Shown here: positions 1 through 8,416 of the stretch, piece after piece
How the letters are laid out: each line of letters opens with the position of its first letter
How positions within the stretch are numbered: position 1 is the first letter of the stretch
Origin: Methylohalomonas sp964522485
GTDB lineage: Bacteria; Pseudomonadota; Gammaproteobacteria; Methylohalomonadales; Methylohalomonadaceae
Direction: 5' to 3'
Assembly: GCA_964522485.1 (NCBI GenBank)
Contig: CAZFUS010000005.1
Span: 1 to 58,336, forward strand
Length of the DNA: 58,336 bases
Made by a program: the position numbers and the translations under genes
The notes under the pieces: generated by a model
What the model was told of the DNA's origin: nothing
Databases searched by the model: none
What the model saw: the letters and a program-made list of their open reading frames with translations, nothing else

Positions 1-136
1 TTACCTGACTGCCCTATATCGGCCGGTCTGCAGCGTCTGGGCGGCACGGCGAGATGCTGTTATGCAGAATCACCCTCAAACCCTGACTTTTCGCGGGCAC
101 TGTTTTAAACTCTGAACAGATTCAGGAGGTTAAGCT

Positions 137-688
137 GTGACCGACCCCAACGACATCAATCCGGAAGACAGCCAACTCTTCCGCACCAGCGTTGGCAGCG
201 TGAAACCGCTGCGCCGGCCGCGGGTGCTCGTCCGGAATCCACGCCCCGCACCCCGGCCGCGGCAGACCGAGCAGGACCAGAACGAGGTGCTGCAGGAAAT
301 GGCCCGCGGCCAGATAGACCTGATGGAGGTTGAAACCGGGGAAGAACTCTCCTACCGGCGCCCCGGCATCCAGGCCCAGCTGTTCAAGCGTCTGCGTCGC
401 GGCCAGTTTGTCATCGAGGCTGAACTGGATCTGCACGGCCTGACCAGTATCGAGGCGAAAACGGCCCTGACCCGGTTTCTGTCGGCCTGTCTGGCGGCCA
501 ACCGACGCTGCGCCCGGATTATCCATGGCAAGGGTCGCGGCTCCCGGGACGGCAAAGCGGTCCTGAAAAACAAGCTGAATACTTGGTTGCGCACCCGCGA
601 TGAAGTTCTGGCATTCTGTTCAGCCCGATTGGCGGATGGCGGAACAGGTGCTGTTTACGTACTGCTGCGTCAGCAGAAGCAATCGTGA
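137..688 (+). CDS. smrB: Smr-domain endonuclease, SmrB-like
   Basis: This 183-residue protein has the Smr (small MutS-related) domain in its C-terminal half. The visible motifs are D-L-H at residues 98-100 and H-G-K-G at 130-133. E. coli SmrB (YfcN) has the same length, and that family cleaves mRNA at collided ribosomes. The N-terminal part up to about residue 90 is basic and proline-rich, as is usual before the Smr domain. The start is GTG, set by a strong AGGAGGT Shine-Dalgarno at 124-130. No operon partner is visible: the next gene lies 124 bases downstream, after a hairpin. The Smr family is certain. The SmrB subtype rests on length and motif layout. Confidence 0.82.
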   Translation: MTDPNDINPEDSQLFRTSVGSVKPLRRPRVLVRNPRPAPRPRQTEQDQNEVLQEMARGQIDLMEVETGEELSYRRPGIQAQLFKRLRRGQFVIEAELDLHGLTSIEAKTALTRFLSACLAANRRCARIIHGKGRGSRDGKAVLKNKLNTWLRTRDEVLAFCSARLADGGTGAVYVLLRQQKQS

Positions 689-754
689 CAAGCTTCACAT
701 TACAGCGTTACAGATGCGCTATCCTTTATTCTGAAACAGGGGGTTACGCATAAA

Positions 755-773
755 TCGGCCGTCAGGCGGCCGA
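755..773. other. GC-rich hairpin after smrB
   Basis: A 7-bp perfect stem TCGGCCG/CGGCCGA (755-761 and 767-773) closes a 5-base loop. It lies between smrB and the HD-GYP gene. No T-run follows, so it is not a canonical intrinsic terminator. It may stabilise the smrB 3' end or lie in the leader of the next gene. Confidence 0.4.
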
Positions 774-812
774 CTTACGCGTGGCTCAGACTCAGCCAAT
801 TATTGTGGATTC

Positions 813-1937
813 ATGAAAATTATGAGTTTCAGACCCGGCAACAACCAGGAAAAAAGTCTGCGCTCTACAGTCATGATCATCGACGATCAGATGACCAGCC
901 GGCTGATTCTGGAAACGATTGTCAAAAGCATCGGCAGCAACATCAATGTTCGATCGTTTGATAATGCTGAAACCGCGCTTGAAGTTGCCAGACAGAATCC
1001 GCCGGATCTGGTACTGGCGGATTTCAAGATGCCACAGATGGACGGTATTGAATTTACCCGTCAGATGCGCGCATTGCCGGACTGCAACGATGTGCCCGTA
1101 GTCATCGTTACCATCTATGATGACAAATCCGTTCTCTACAAAGCACTTGATGCCGGTGCCACCGACTTTCTGCGCAAGCCCGTCGATCACTATGAATGCA
1201 AGGTACGCTGCCGCAATCTACTCACCCTGCACAGACAGCAGCTGATTATCCGTAACCGCGCCAACATACTGGAAGCTCAGGTACATCTGGCCACCGAAGC
1301 CATCCATACCCGTGAGAAGGAAACGTTATACCGGCTGGCCAGAGCCGGTGAGTTTCGTGAAGGCATATCTGGCAGCCGTCTGCTGAGAATGGGGCGCTTC
1401 GCAATCATCATGGCGGAAGAACTGGGCATGGATACCGAACAATGCCGCATACTCGAATTTGCCGCTCCCATGCATGATATCGGCAAAATCGGCATCCCCG
1501 ATACCATCCTGAAAAAGGCCGGGCAACTGGACACCGATGAATACAACATCATGAAGCGTCATACCACCATCGGATATGAGATCCTCAAGGACAGCCCTTC
1601 ACCTTATCTGCAGATGGGTGCGGTGATTGCCTTGCGTCACCATGAGCGTTACGACGGCAAGGGCTATCCCGATGGCATGAAAGCAGGTGATATTCCACTG
1701 GTAGCCCGCATTGCCGCCGTTGCCGATGTCTATGATGCTTTGATCAGTAAACGTGTCTACAAAGCAGCCTGGCCACACGAACAGGCACTGGAATATATAA
1801 TGTCAGCTCGCGGGGAACATCTGGATCCCGACTGTGTCAATGCTTTTGTTGCCCATGAAGAGGAAGTCATTGCCTGCACAACGCAGTATGAAAATCTGCA
1901 GACAGGTGCAGTGAAGCATGGAACCGGTTCTGCCTGA
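813..1937 (+). CDS. rpfG: Response regulator with HD-GYP domain (RpfG-like)
   Basis: The 374-residue protein has an N-terminal receiver domain (about 18-135, phosphoacceptor Asp70 in ADFKMP) and a C-terminal HD-GYP domain. The HD-GYP domain shows H221-D222 in HDIGKIG, His250, His276-His277 and the GYP motif (DGKGYP). RpfG proteins degrade cyclic di-GMP when their sensor kinase perceives DSF. The neighbouring RpfC-like kinase and RpfF-like synthase support this role. The canonical E-T-G-x-H segment, which gives two metal ligands in characterised HD-GYP enzymes, here reads I-S-G-S-R (Ile185, Arg189). The metal site, and perhaps the activity, may therefore be altered. The start is ATG with a weak ribosome-binding site. 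ATG at 822 is an alternative. Confidence 0.85.
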   Translation: MKIMSFRPGNNQEKSLRSTVMIIDDQMTSRLILETIVKSIGSNINVRSFDNAETALEVARQNPPDLVLADFKMPQMDGIEFTRQMRALPDCNDVPVVIVTIYDDKSVLYKALDAGATDFLRKPVDHYECKVRCRNLLTLHRQQLIIRNRANILEAQVHLATEAIHTREKETLYRLARAGEFREGISGSRLLRMGRFAIIMAEELGMDTEQCRILEFAAPMHDIGKIGIPDTILKKAGQLDTDEYNIMKRHTTIGYEILKDSPSPYLQMGAVIALRHHERYDGKGYPDGMKAGDIPLVARIAAVADVYDALISKRVYKAAWPHEQALEYIMSARGEHLDPDCVNAFVAHEEEVIACTTQYENLQTGAVKHGTGSA

Positions 1938-1968
1938 GCACACTCCCTAGCCTGATAACCAAGACAAA

Positions 1969-4482
1969 ATGAAACTTAACTGGCTAAAAGGCTCTACTCC
2001 ACGTCCCGATACTGAACTGGAACAATGCTCGGTCAGGCTCGTCATTCTGAGCATTGTATTTTCCTATCTATACCTGAATCTTCCTGAGAGTGATGCCAAT
2101 CTTATACTCACGGGTATGGCGGTCGTCAGTTTCCTGGCAATCGTTTTGTTTACTCTCTGCTATATGTCCGGAAACATCTCCCGATTCAGACGCTTGTCAG
2201 GCATGTTTCTCGATCTGGGGGCAACCACTTTTTTCATGGCCATCATGCCATCAGCGGCACCTATATTCGGTGTGTATCTGTGGGTGACCCTGGGCAATGG
2301 CTTTAGATACGGCGAACGTTATCTTTATATCTCGACACTATTAAGTGTCGTCGGATTTTTAACGGTAATGGTCGTTTCTCCATATTGGGTTGAGCACCGG
2401 GTTCTTGCGTTCGGCCTCCTGGCTTCACTACTGGTTATCCCTGCCTATGTTGCTGTCTTGATCAAGCGATTGAACGAGGCCGTAAACAAAGCCAATGTTG
2501 CCAACGAAGCAAAGTCCAAATTCCTGGCCAACATGAGCCACGAAATCAGGACACCGCTCAACGGCATTATCGGCATGAGCGATCTGCTTGTTACCACAAA
2601 ATTAACCGACGAACAAACAGACTACGCCAGCACGATCAATGACTCGGCACAGACTCTATTGAGTCTGGTCAATGATATTCTCGACCTGTCGAAAATCGAA
2701 GCCGGCAAAATCAACATTGAGAATATTGATTTTGATTTGCACGTGTTCCTGAACAGCACAGTGCGCATGTTCCAGAATCAGGCACGACAGAAGGGACTGA
2801 ATCTGCATATGCATATTGCACCCGAGCTGCCCTATCAGCTCAATGGCGATGTTCATCATCTGCGCCAGGTGCTAATGAATCTGTTGTCGAATGCCATTAA
2901 ATTCACCGATAAAGGACGGGTACAGGTTATCGTTGAGCCTTACCATGCACTAGGTGCCTCCAATAGCACGATAGGGTTGCAGTGCAAAGTAGTGGATACA
3001 GGTATCGGCATCAGCCCGGCATCCCAGGCCCGCATCTTTGAGAGCTTCTCCCAGGCCGACGAAACCATAACGCGCAAATTTGGCGGCACCGGCCTCGGCG
3101 TTTCCATCTCCAAACAGCTCATAGAGCTCATGGACGGGGAAATGGGGGTCGAAAGCAAGCAAGGTACAGGCTCGACGTTCTGGTTCCGCCTTGAACTGGG
3201 TGTCAGGGCCGAGAACAGACAGACCACGGAATTCCTCGATCAGAAGCAGGTGCTGCTTTTGAGCCCCGATACGGAGCGCAGGCGGCAGTTGGCGCTGATG
3301 CTGTCTGAATGGGGCATTCGGAGCGAGCTACTCAACGACGAGTCGGAACTGTACGAAGCGATCCGTGATAACGGCAGTTATCTAGCACAATTCAATCTGT
3401 TTCTGCTTGATGCGGACAGACTCAACACTGACGTCGAATCATTCGCTCAAGAAATACATGGCAGCAGACATGGCGACGAGCTACGCATGGTGCTTTTGTA
3501 CGAACAGCCAATCATGTCCGCCGACGAACAGAAACTGTTAAGCGCCGGCTATTTCTGCATAATGGCCTACCCTCTGGACAAACGCATTGTCTTCAATGTT
3601 GTGCATGCAGCTACCGCTGGTGATTTGCATAACACGCGCGTGGCAAGTCTGCTGGATCATTATACACAGGGCTACAACCCGGCGCGGAAGGGCAAGTCCA
3701 GAATCCTGGTCGGCGAAGACAACCCGACCAACCAGAAGGTCATAAGTAAATTGCTGGAGCATGCCGGGCATAGCGTCACCATGACCGGTAACGGCGAGGC
3801 GGTACTTAATGCTCTCGAAACAGATCACTTTGACCTGGTTATTGTGGACATGCACATGCCGATCATGGGTGGCCTTGAAGCGGCTAAACTTATCCGCTTT
3901 ACTCACGCTGATAAATCCATACCCATTATCATGCTGACTGCCAATGCAACACCAGAAGCTGTTGCGGCTTCCAAGGATGCCGGGATTGATACGTATTTAA
4001 CCAAGCCCATTGAACCGCAGAAGTTACTCGACAGTATCAATCAGTTCACCGCTGCCAAGCAGCAGGAAGCCGATCAGCAACCGAAGGCGAATCCGGTGTC
4101 ATCGCATGGGCTGGGGCCAGTGCTGGTCGACGAGCAGGCACTGGATGCCCTGGCCGCCATAGCACAGGATCCTGGTTTCATGCGGGAACTGATCGACGGT
4201 TTTTTGCAGGATAACGCCGATACCGTTTCCCAGCTGAAACATTCTCTACAGACAGAAGACTACAGACAGGTTCGGGAACTGGCCCATGCCGTCACCGGCA
4301 GCGCCAGGAGTATCGGAGCTCTCAAGCTCGGCAAACGGTGTGCTGAAATCAATCGGCTGTCCGACGATAAGATGAAAGCAGAAGGGACAGAACGTCTGAA
4401 AGCGATCTCCGAGGCCCTGGAGGCGACCCGATCGGCATTGATTACCTATCGGGATCGCCGGGCCTCGGCCGCTATTTCCTGA
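1969..4482 (+). CDS. rpfC: Hybrid sensor histidine kinase (RpfC-like)
   Basis: At 837 residues, this reads as: an N-terminal membrane module of about five or six helices (about 22-165); a HisKA domain with His191 in MSHEIRTPLNG; an HATPase domain with N- and G-boxes (about 295-415); a degenerate receiver-like segment (about 425-555); a true receiver with Asp627 in IVDMHMP; and an HPt domain with His773 in LAHAVTGSARSIGA. This is the architecture of RpfC, the DSF sensor of xanthomonads, with one extra pseudo-receiver. It starts 31 bases after the HD-GYP gene and is probably cotranscribed with it. It ends one base from the stop of the convergent DSF synthase gene, as in classical rpf clusters. 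No rpfH-like gene lies between. Confidence 0.87.
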   Translation: MKLNWLKGSTPRPDTELEQCSVRLVILSIVFSYLYLNLPESDANLILTGMAVVSFLAIVLFTLCYMSGNISRFRRLSGMFLDLGATTFFMAIMPSAAPIFGVYLWVTLGNGFRYGERYLYISTLLSVVGFLTVMVVSPYWVEHRVLAFGLLASLLVIPAYVAVLIKRLNEAVNKANVANEAKSKFLANMSHEIRTPLNGIIGMSDLLVTTKLTDEQTDYASTINDSAQTLLSLVNDILDLSKIEAGKINIENIDFDLHVFLNSTVRMFQNQARQKGLNLHMHIAPELPYQLNGDVHHLRQVLMNLLSNAIKFTDKGRVQVIVEPYHALGASNSTIGLQCKVVDTGIGISPASQARIFESFSQADETITRKFGGTGLGVSISKQLIELMDGEMGVESKQGTGSTFWFRLELGVRAENRQTTEFLDQKQVLLLSPDTERRRQLALMLSEWGIRSELLNDESELYEAIRDNGSYLAQFNLFLLDADRLNTDVESFAQEIHGSRHGDELRMVLLYEQPIMSADEQKLLSAGYFCIMAYPLDKRIVFNVVHAATAGDLHNTRVASLLDHYTQGYNPARKGKSRILVGEDNPTNQKVISKLLEHAGHSVTMTGNGEAVLNALETDHFDLVIVDMHMPIMGGLEAAKLIRFTHADKSIPIIMLTANATPEAVAASKDAGIDTYLTKPIEPQKLLDSINQFTAAKQQEADQQPKANPVSSHGLGPVLVDEQALDALAAIAQDPGFMRELIDGFLQDNADTVSQLKHSLQTEDYRQVRELAHAVTGSARSIGALKLGKRCAEINRLSDDKMKAEGTERLKAISEALEATRSALITYRDRRASAAIS

Positions 4483-4483
4483 A

Positions 4484-5383
4484 TTACGCGATCGCTCGGA
4501 GTGCCTCGACTCGCGGTTTGTCTTCTGAAGATATACGGTACTGCGCGCTGACCAGTCTTTCCATAACCTTAAGATCCCGCTGGGTAAGCTGCATGGCGGT
4601 ATCCACCCAGACATGACAGACCCGCATCAATTCTTGATAGCTGATCGGCTTGCTGATCTGGCGGATTTTCTGTATGGCGAGCTGAGTATTACGACGATGC
4701 TGATTCCGGTGCACAAAATCGTAAACCGCCGCTTCACCTTCACCCGGTTCTGCAAGCGCGTCTATAACACCCATATCATATAATTCCTCGGCACTATACA
4801 TACGTCCACTCATAATCATTCGTTCAGCCTGGGCTGCTGGCAGACGCCGTGACAAAAGCTGATAGGCGCCCATTCCCGGGAACAGATTGAACAAGACTTC
4901 CGGCAGACCAAACTTCGCATCGCGTTCAGCAATTATGATACTGCTGGACAAAGCTGATTCGAAACCACCACCCAGTGCCTGGCCTCGCACCAGTGCAATT
5001 GTTGTAACCGTACCGTGGAAGTTACATGCTGTTGGATACAGGCCATCAATACACAACCTGGCATAATCTGTCAGGCTTTGACGATCGCGATTCCGCAGAC
5101 ACTTGAGGAATAATTCCAGGTCGCCGCCAAGATTATACGGTCTGGAGGGAGGTGAGGTCATGACCTGGTAATGAACACGCTCGACTGAGTCATCAATAGG
5201 ATAATAGCCGCGATTCTGCATCAAAGCACTGTGGGATGTAATAATTTCTTTGACGAGATCCGTTGAAAAACATGGCCGGCCTGTCGGATCCATGTATAAC
5301 CAGAGGATGCCCTCTGACTTGTCCATTTGCAGTTTGATTTGTTTGAACTGCTCTAAAATTTTTTTTGTACTAATTGCTTCCAT
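4484..5383 (-). CDS. rpfF: DSF synthase, RpfF-like crotonase
   Basis: The 299-residue protein belongs to the enoyl-CoA hydratase/isomerase (crotonase) superfamily. It has the RpfF signature rather than that of an ordinary crotonase: GGGFES around Glu142 and LPEVLFNLFPGMGAY around Glu162. These match the two catalytic glutamates of Xanthomonas RpfF (Glu141, Glu161), which releases and dehydrates 3-hydroxyacyl chains from acyl-ACP to make cis-2-unsaturated fatty acid signals. The ATG is preceded by a good AGGAGG at about 5388-5393. The gene converges on the kinase gene with a 1-base gap. It lies 204 bases after ispF on the same strand. Its product chain length cannot be told from sequence. Confidence 0.9.
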   Translation of the reverse strand: MEAISTKKILEQFKQIKLQMDKSEGILWLYMDPTGRPCFSTDLVKEIITSHSALMQNRGYYPIDDSVERVHYQVMTSPPSRPYNLGGDLELFLKCLRNRDRQSLTDYARLCIDGLYPTACNFHGTVTTIALVRGQALGGGFESALSSSIIIAERDAKFGLPEVLFNLFPGMGAYQLLSRRLPAAQAERMIMSGRMYSAEELYDMGVIDALAEPGEGEAAVYDFVHRNQHRRNTQLAIQKIRQISKPISYQELMRVCHVWVDTAMQLTQRDLKVMERLVSAQYRISSEDKPRVEALRAIA

Positions 5384-5540
5384 CGGTTCCTCCTATGCCC
5401 TGGTAAGGGCAGATGCAGGGATAATTGTTAAATTCACAAAGGTCCCCTTACCAAAGGCAGGGCCCCATATCTCAAGTTTAGCCCAAGAACGGGGGGAACT
5501 AGCAAAAAAATGTGGTCTGGAACATCCCGCCGGCTGAAAC

Positions 5541-5566
5541 TGCGACCGGCCTGAAAAAGCGGTCGC
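5541..5566. other. Hairpin between ispF and rpfF
   Basis: Arms GCGACCG and CGGTCGC flank an 11-base loop in the 204-base spacer between ispF and rpfF (both on -). No T-run follows directly. A run of seven T on the minus strand lies some 40 bases further on, without a stem before it. It is a weak candidate for ending the pyrG-ispF transcript. Confidence 0.3.
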
Positions 5567-5587
5567 CGGAAAAGGCCAGGGGAGGAT

Positions 5588-6055
5588 TCAGCCCAGCAGG
5601 GCAACCGCATAGGCCACGACACCTTCGCGGCGACCGACAAAACCCATATTTTCAGTCGTGCTGGCCTTGATGTTTATGGCAGTGATATCGATACCGAGAT
5701 CGGCGGCCAGATTGGTGCGCATGCTGTCGATATGAGGCGCCATTTTCGGCGCCTGCATCAGTATGGTTATATCAGCATTGACGACAGAATAGGCACGTTC
5801 CTGCAGAAGCCTGGCGACATGACGCAATAACAACCGGCTGTCGATGTTTTCGAAGGACTGATCGGTATCCGGGAAATGCTGGCCTATATCGCCCAGCGCA
5901 GCGGCACCAAGCAATGCATCACAGAGGGCGTGAATCACAGCATCACCGTCAGAATGGGCGGCCAGACCCTTATCGTTGGGAATATGAACCCCGCCCAGGA
6001 TCAAGGGGCGACCGCTGACAAAGCCGTGCGCATCATAGCCATGACCTATACGCAT
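5588..6055 (-). CDS. ispF: 2-C-methyl-D-erythritol 2,4-cyclodiphosphate synthase
   Basis: The 155-residue enzyme cyclises CDP-ME-2-phosphate to MEcPP in the non-mevalonate isoprenoid pathway. The N-terminus RIGHGYDAH carries the zinc ligands Asp8 and His10. A third, His42, follows in the HPND/AHSDGD region (residues about 34-46). The C-terminal segment KASTTENMGFVGRREG is also typical of the family. Its start overlaps the end of ispD by 10 bases, so the two are translationally coupled. The usual neighbours truD and surE do not follow. The DSF synthase gene does. Confidence 0.96.
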   Translation of the reverse strand: MRIGHGYDAHGFVSGRPLILGGVHIPNDKGLAAHSDGDAVIHALCDALLGAAALGDIGQHFPDTDQSFENIDSRLLLRHVARLLQERAYSVVNADITILMQAPKMAPHIDSMRTNLAADLGIDITAINIKASTTENMGFVGRREGVVAYAVALLG

Positions 6056-6762
6056 TCGGCTTCCGTCCCCTGGGCCTGTAAAAAGAGTTTCGCCATGGCG
6101 AGGTCCGTATCCAGTGTCACCTTGATGTTATCCGGCGCGCCTTTGATGAACCGGGGTTGATGACCGGCCAGCTCCATGGCCTGAGCCTCGTCGGTTACGA
6201 CTACGCCGTTTTCAAGCGCCTGCTCGATCGCCTGCCGAAGTGCCTGCAGGCGAAACATCTGTGGGGTCAGGGCATGCCACAGCCCGGTCCGGTCAATCGT
6301 TTCAGTGACAGCATCGTCCGGATTGGCCCGTTTCATTGTGTCCCGCACCGGCCAGCCGAGCAGACCGCCCGCAGGAGAATCCCGCAGCTGCTCGATCAAA
6401 AGGCTGATATCAGCCGCCCGGATACAGGGCCGTGCGGCATCATGCACCAGCACCCAGTCTTCAGAACCGGCCTCTGCTTCAAGCAGCCGCAGGCCGCTCA
6501 GAACTGAATGCATTCGCTCGGCGCCACCATCGGCCCGGCGGATTTTATTGTGCCGGGCGATGACAAGCTGCGGCCAAAACGGATCGTCCGGCGCTATCAC
6601 CGCCACCACACGACTGATGCGTGGGTGCCGGCAAAAACGGGAAAGTGTGTGTTCAAGAATCGTTTGCCCACAAATCGTCAAATACTGTTTCGGTCTGTCT
6701 GAACTCAGGCGACTGCCGCTGCCGGCAGCGGGTATGACGGCCCAGTAATGTTGATCCGGCAT
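6046..6762 (-). CDS. ispD: 2-C-methyl-D-erythritol 4-phosphate cytidylyltransferase
   Basis: The 238-residue enzyme transfers CMP to MEP, the third step of the MEP isoprenoid pathway. The nucleotide-binding signature AAGSGSRLSSDRPKQY is at residues 11-26. The VHDAARP motif of the CTP site is near residue 105. It lies 5 bases after ftsB and overlaps ispF by 10, the common gammaproteobacterial arrangement ftsB-ispD-ispF. Confidence 0.96.
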   Translation of the reverse strand: MPDQHYWAVIPAAGSGSRLSSDRPKQYLTICGQTILEHTLSRFCRHPRISRVVAVIAPDDPFWPQLVIARHNKIRRADGGAERMHSVLSGLRLLEAEAGSEDWVLVHDAARPCIRAADISLLIEQLRDSPAGGLLGWPVRDTMKRANPDDAVTETIDRTGLWHALTPQMFRLQALRQAIEQALENGVVVTDEAQAMELAGHQPRFIKGAPDNIKVTLDTDLAMAKLFLQAQGTEAECV

Positions 6763-6767
6763 TCAAC

Positions 6768-7067
6768 TCAGTCCTGACGCAGATCAGACATATTCTGCTG
6801 GTCAACGATCTGGTAAAACACCTCGTCGGATTGAATCATGCCAAGTTCACTGCGGGCACGTTCCTCGACCGCTTCCTGGCCATGTTTGAGATCCATGACT
6901 TCGGCAGCCAGGGATTCATTGCGTTCTTCGAGCTGCCCGGTTTCTGTCTTCAGCTCAGTGCGGATTTTCTGAAGATGATGAACCTCCGTCAAGCTACCGG
7001 TACCAATCCACAGCTTGTATTGCAGTAGCACAAGCAACAGTCCCAGAATCAGTAATAGTATTTTCAT
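6768..7067 (-). CDS. ftsB: Cell division protein FtsB
   Basis: This 99-residue bitopic membrane protein has a short cytoplasmic start and a transmembrane helix at about residues 3-19. A periplasmic coiled coil follows (about 28-72) with heptad leucines and charged residues. FtsB forms the FtsQ-FtsL-FtsB complex that licenses septal peptidoglycan synthesis. Length and position between eno and ispD are standard. It starts 18 bases after eno. Confidence 0.93.
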   Translation of the reverse strand: MKILLLILGLLLVLLQYKLWIGTGSLTEVHHLQKIRTELKTETGQLEERNESLAAEVMDLKHGQEAVEERARSELGMIQSDEVFYQIVDQQNMSDLRQD

Positions 7068-7085
7068 GGCTGCGCGTGGTTCCGG

Positions 7086-8372
7086 TCAACTCCTGAGATT
7101 ATAGAATGCATCGTGGCCCGGGTAACCAGCACGTTCACCAAGCTGGTCCTCGATCAGCATAAGGCGATTGTATTTCGCTACTCGATCAGAGCGGGACAGT
7201 GAGCCGGTCTTGATCTGGCCGGCCGAAGTCGCGACTGCCAGATCTGCAATGGTGGTATCTTCGGTTTCACCTGAGCGATGCGAGATTACGGCCGTATAGC
7301 CGGCCTTCCTGGCCATCTCGATCGCCGCCAGGGTTTCGCTCAAGGTACCGATCTGATTGACCTTGATCAGGATCGAATTGGCGATGCCGTTATCAATGCC
7401 TTTTTGCAGCAGTTCAGTGTTGGTCACAAACAGATCATCGCCCACCAGTTGCACGTCCCGCCCCAGCTTGTCTGTAAGCTGGCGCCAACCGTCCCAGTCA
7501 TTTTCCGCCATACCGTCTTCCATGGTAATAATCGGATATTTATCAAACCAGGGCGACAGATAATCGATAAGGCCGGCAGCATCGAACGATTGCTTTTCCG
7601 AGGCCAGGTGATATTGGCCATTGGAGAAAAATTCGGAACTGGCCACATCCAGGCCCAGCAGAATATCTTCACCGGCGCGGTAGCCGGCCCGCTCAATTGC
7701 CTGGAGAATAACTTCGATGGCTGCTTCATTGGATTCAAGGTTTGGTGCGAAACCCCCTTCATCACCCACCGCTGTGCCAAGTTCCCGCTCCGCAAGTACC
7801 TGCTTCAGCGCATGAAAAATTTCTGCGCCGTAACGTACAGCCTCGCGCAAGCTGGCTGCGCCGACCGGTACAATCATGAATTCCTGCAGATCGATACTGT
7901 TATCAGCGTGCGCACCGCCGTTGAGAATATTCATCATCGGTAACGGCATCTGGAACGGACCTCCGCCGCCCAGATAAGCATACAGCGGCAGACCCTCTTC
8001 CACCGCCGCCGCATGGGCCGCAGCCATGGAAACGCCGAGAATGGCGTTGGCACCCAGATCGGATTTGTTGTCGGTACCATCGAGTTCGATCATGGTTCGA
8101 TCAATGCCGGCCTGATCGCTGACTACCATACCCTCGAGGGCCTTGGCGATACGGGTATTGATATTGGCAACCGCCTTCAGCACACCTTTGCCGTTATAAC
8201 GCTTTTTGTCGCCATCACGCAGTTCCAGCGCCTCGCGCACGCCGGTGGAAGCACCGGACGGCACCATGGCGCTGCCGCAGGCACCGGATTCGGTGGTGAC
8301 TTCAGCCTGGATGGTCGGATTGCCGCGTGAGTCAAGGATTTCACGGGCATGAATGGTTCGGATTGCGGACAC
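7086..8372 (-). CDS. eno: Enolase
   Basis: The 428-residue enolase interconverts 2-phosphoglycerate and PEP. Family landmarks are present: ARQ-type start HAREILDSRGNPT, GDEGGFAPN, the metal ligands in LGLDVASSE, ITMEDGM and VGDDLF, and the catalytic-loop segment SHRSGETED. The start is GTG, about 10 bases after an AAGGAG. The serine cycle also needs this activity to make PEP for the carboxylase encoded at 14.0-16.8 kb. The gene sits in the housekeeping block, not in the serine-cycle operon, so it probably serves both pathways. Confidence 0.97.
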   Translation of the reverse strand: MSAIRTIHAREILDSRGNPTIQAEVTTESGACGSAMVPSGASTGVREALELRDGDKKRYNGKGVLKAVANINTRIAKALEGMVVSDQAGIDRTMIELDGTDNKSDLGANAILGVSMAAAHAAAVEEGLPLYAYLGGGGPFQMPLPMMNILNGGAHADNSIDLQEFMIVPVGAASLREAVRYGAEIFHALKQVLAERELGTAVGDEGGFAPNLESNEAAIEVILQAIERAGYRAGEDILLGLDVASSEFFSNGQYHLASEKQSFDAAGLIDYLSPWFDKYPIITMEDGMAENDWDGWRQLTDKLGRDVQLVGDDLFVTNTELLQKGIDNGIANSILIKVNQIGTLSETLAAIEMARKAGYTAVISHRSGETEDTTIADLAVATSAGQIKTGSLSRSDRVAKYNRLMLIEDQLGERAGYPGHDAFYNLRS

Positions 8373-8416
8373 CTGTCGGCTACTCCTTATGATTGTTATG
8401 TGGGTTCAGATCAGGT

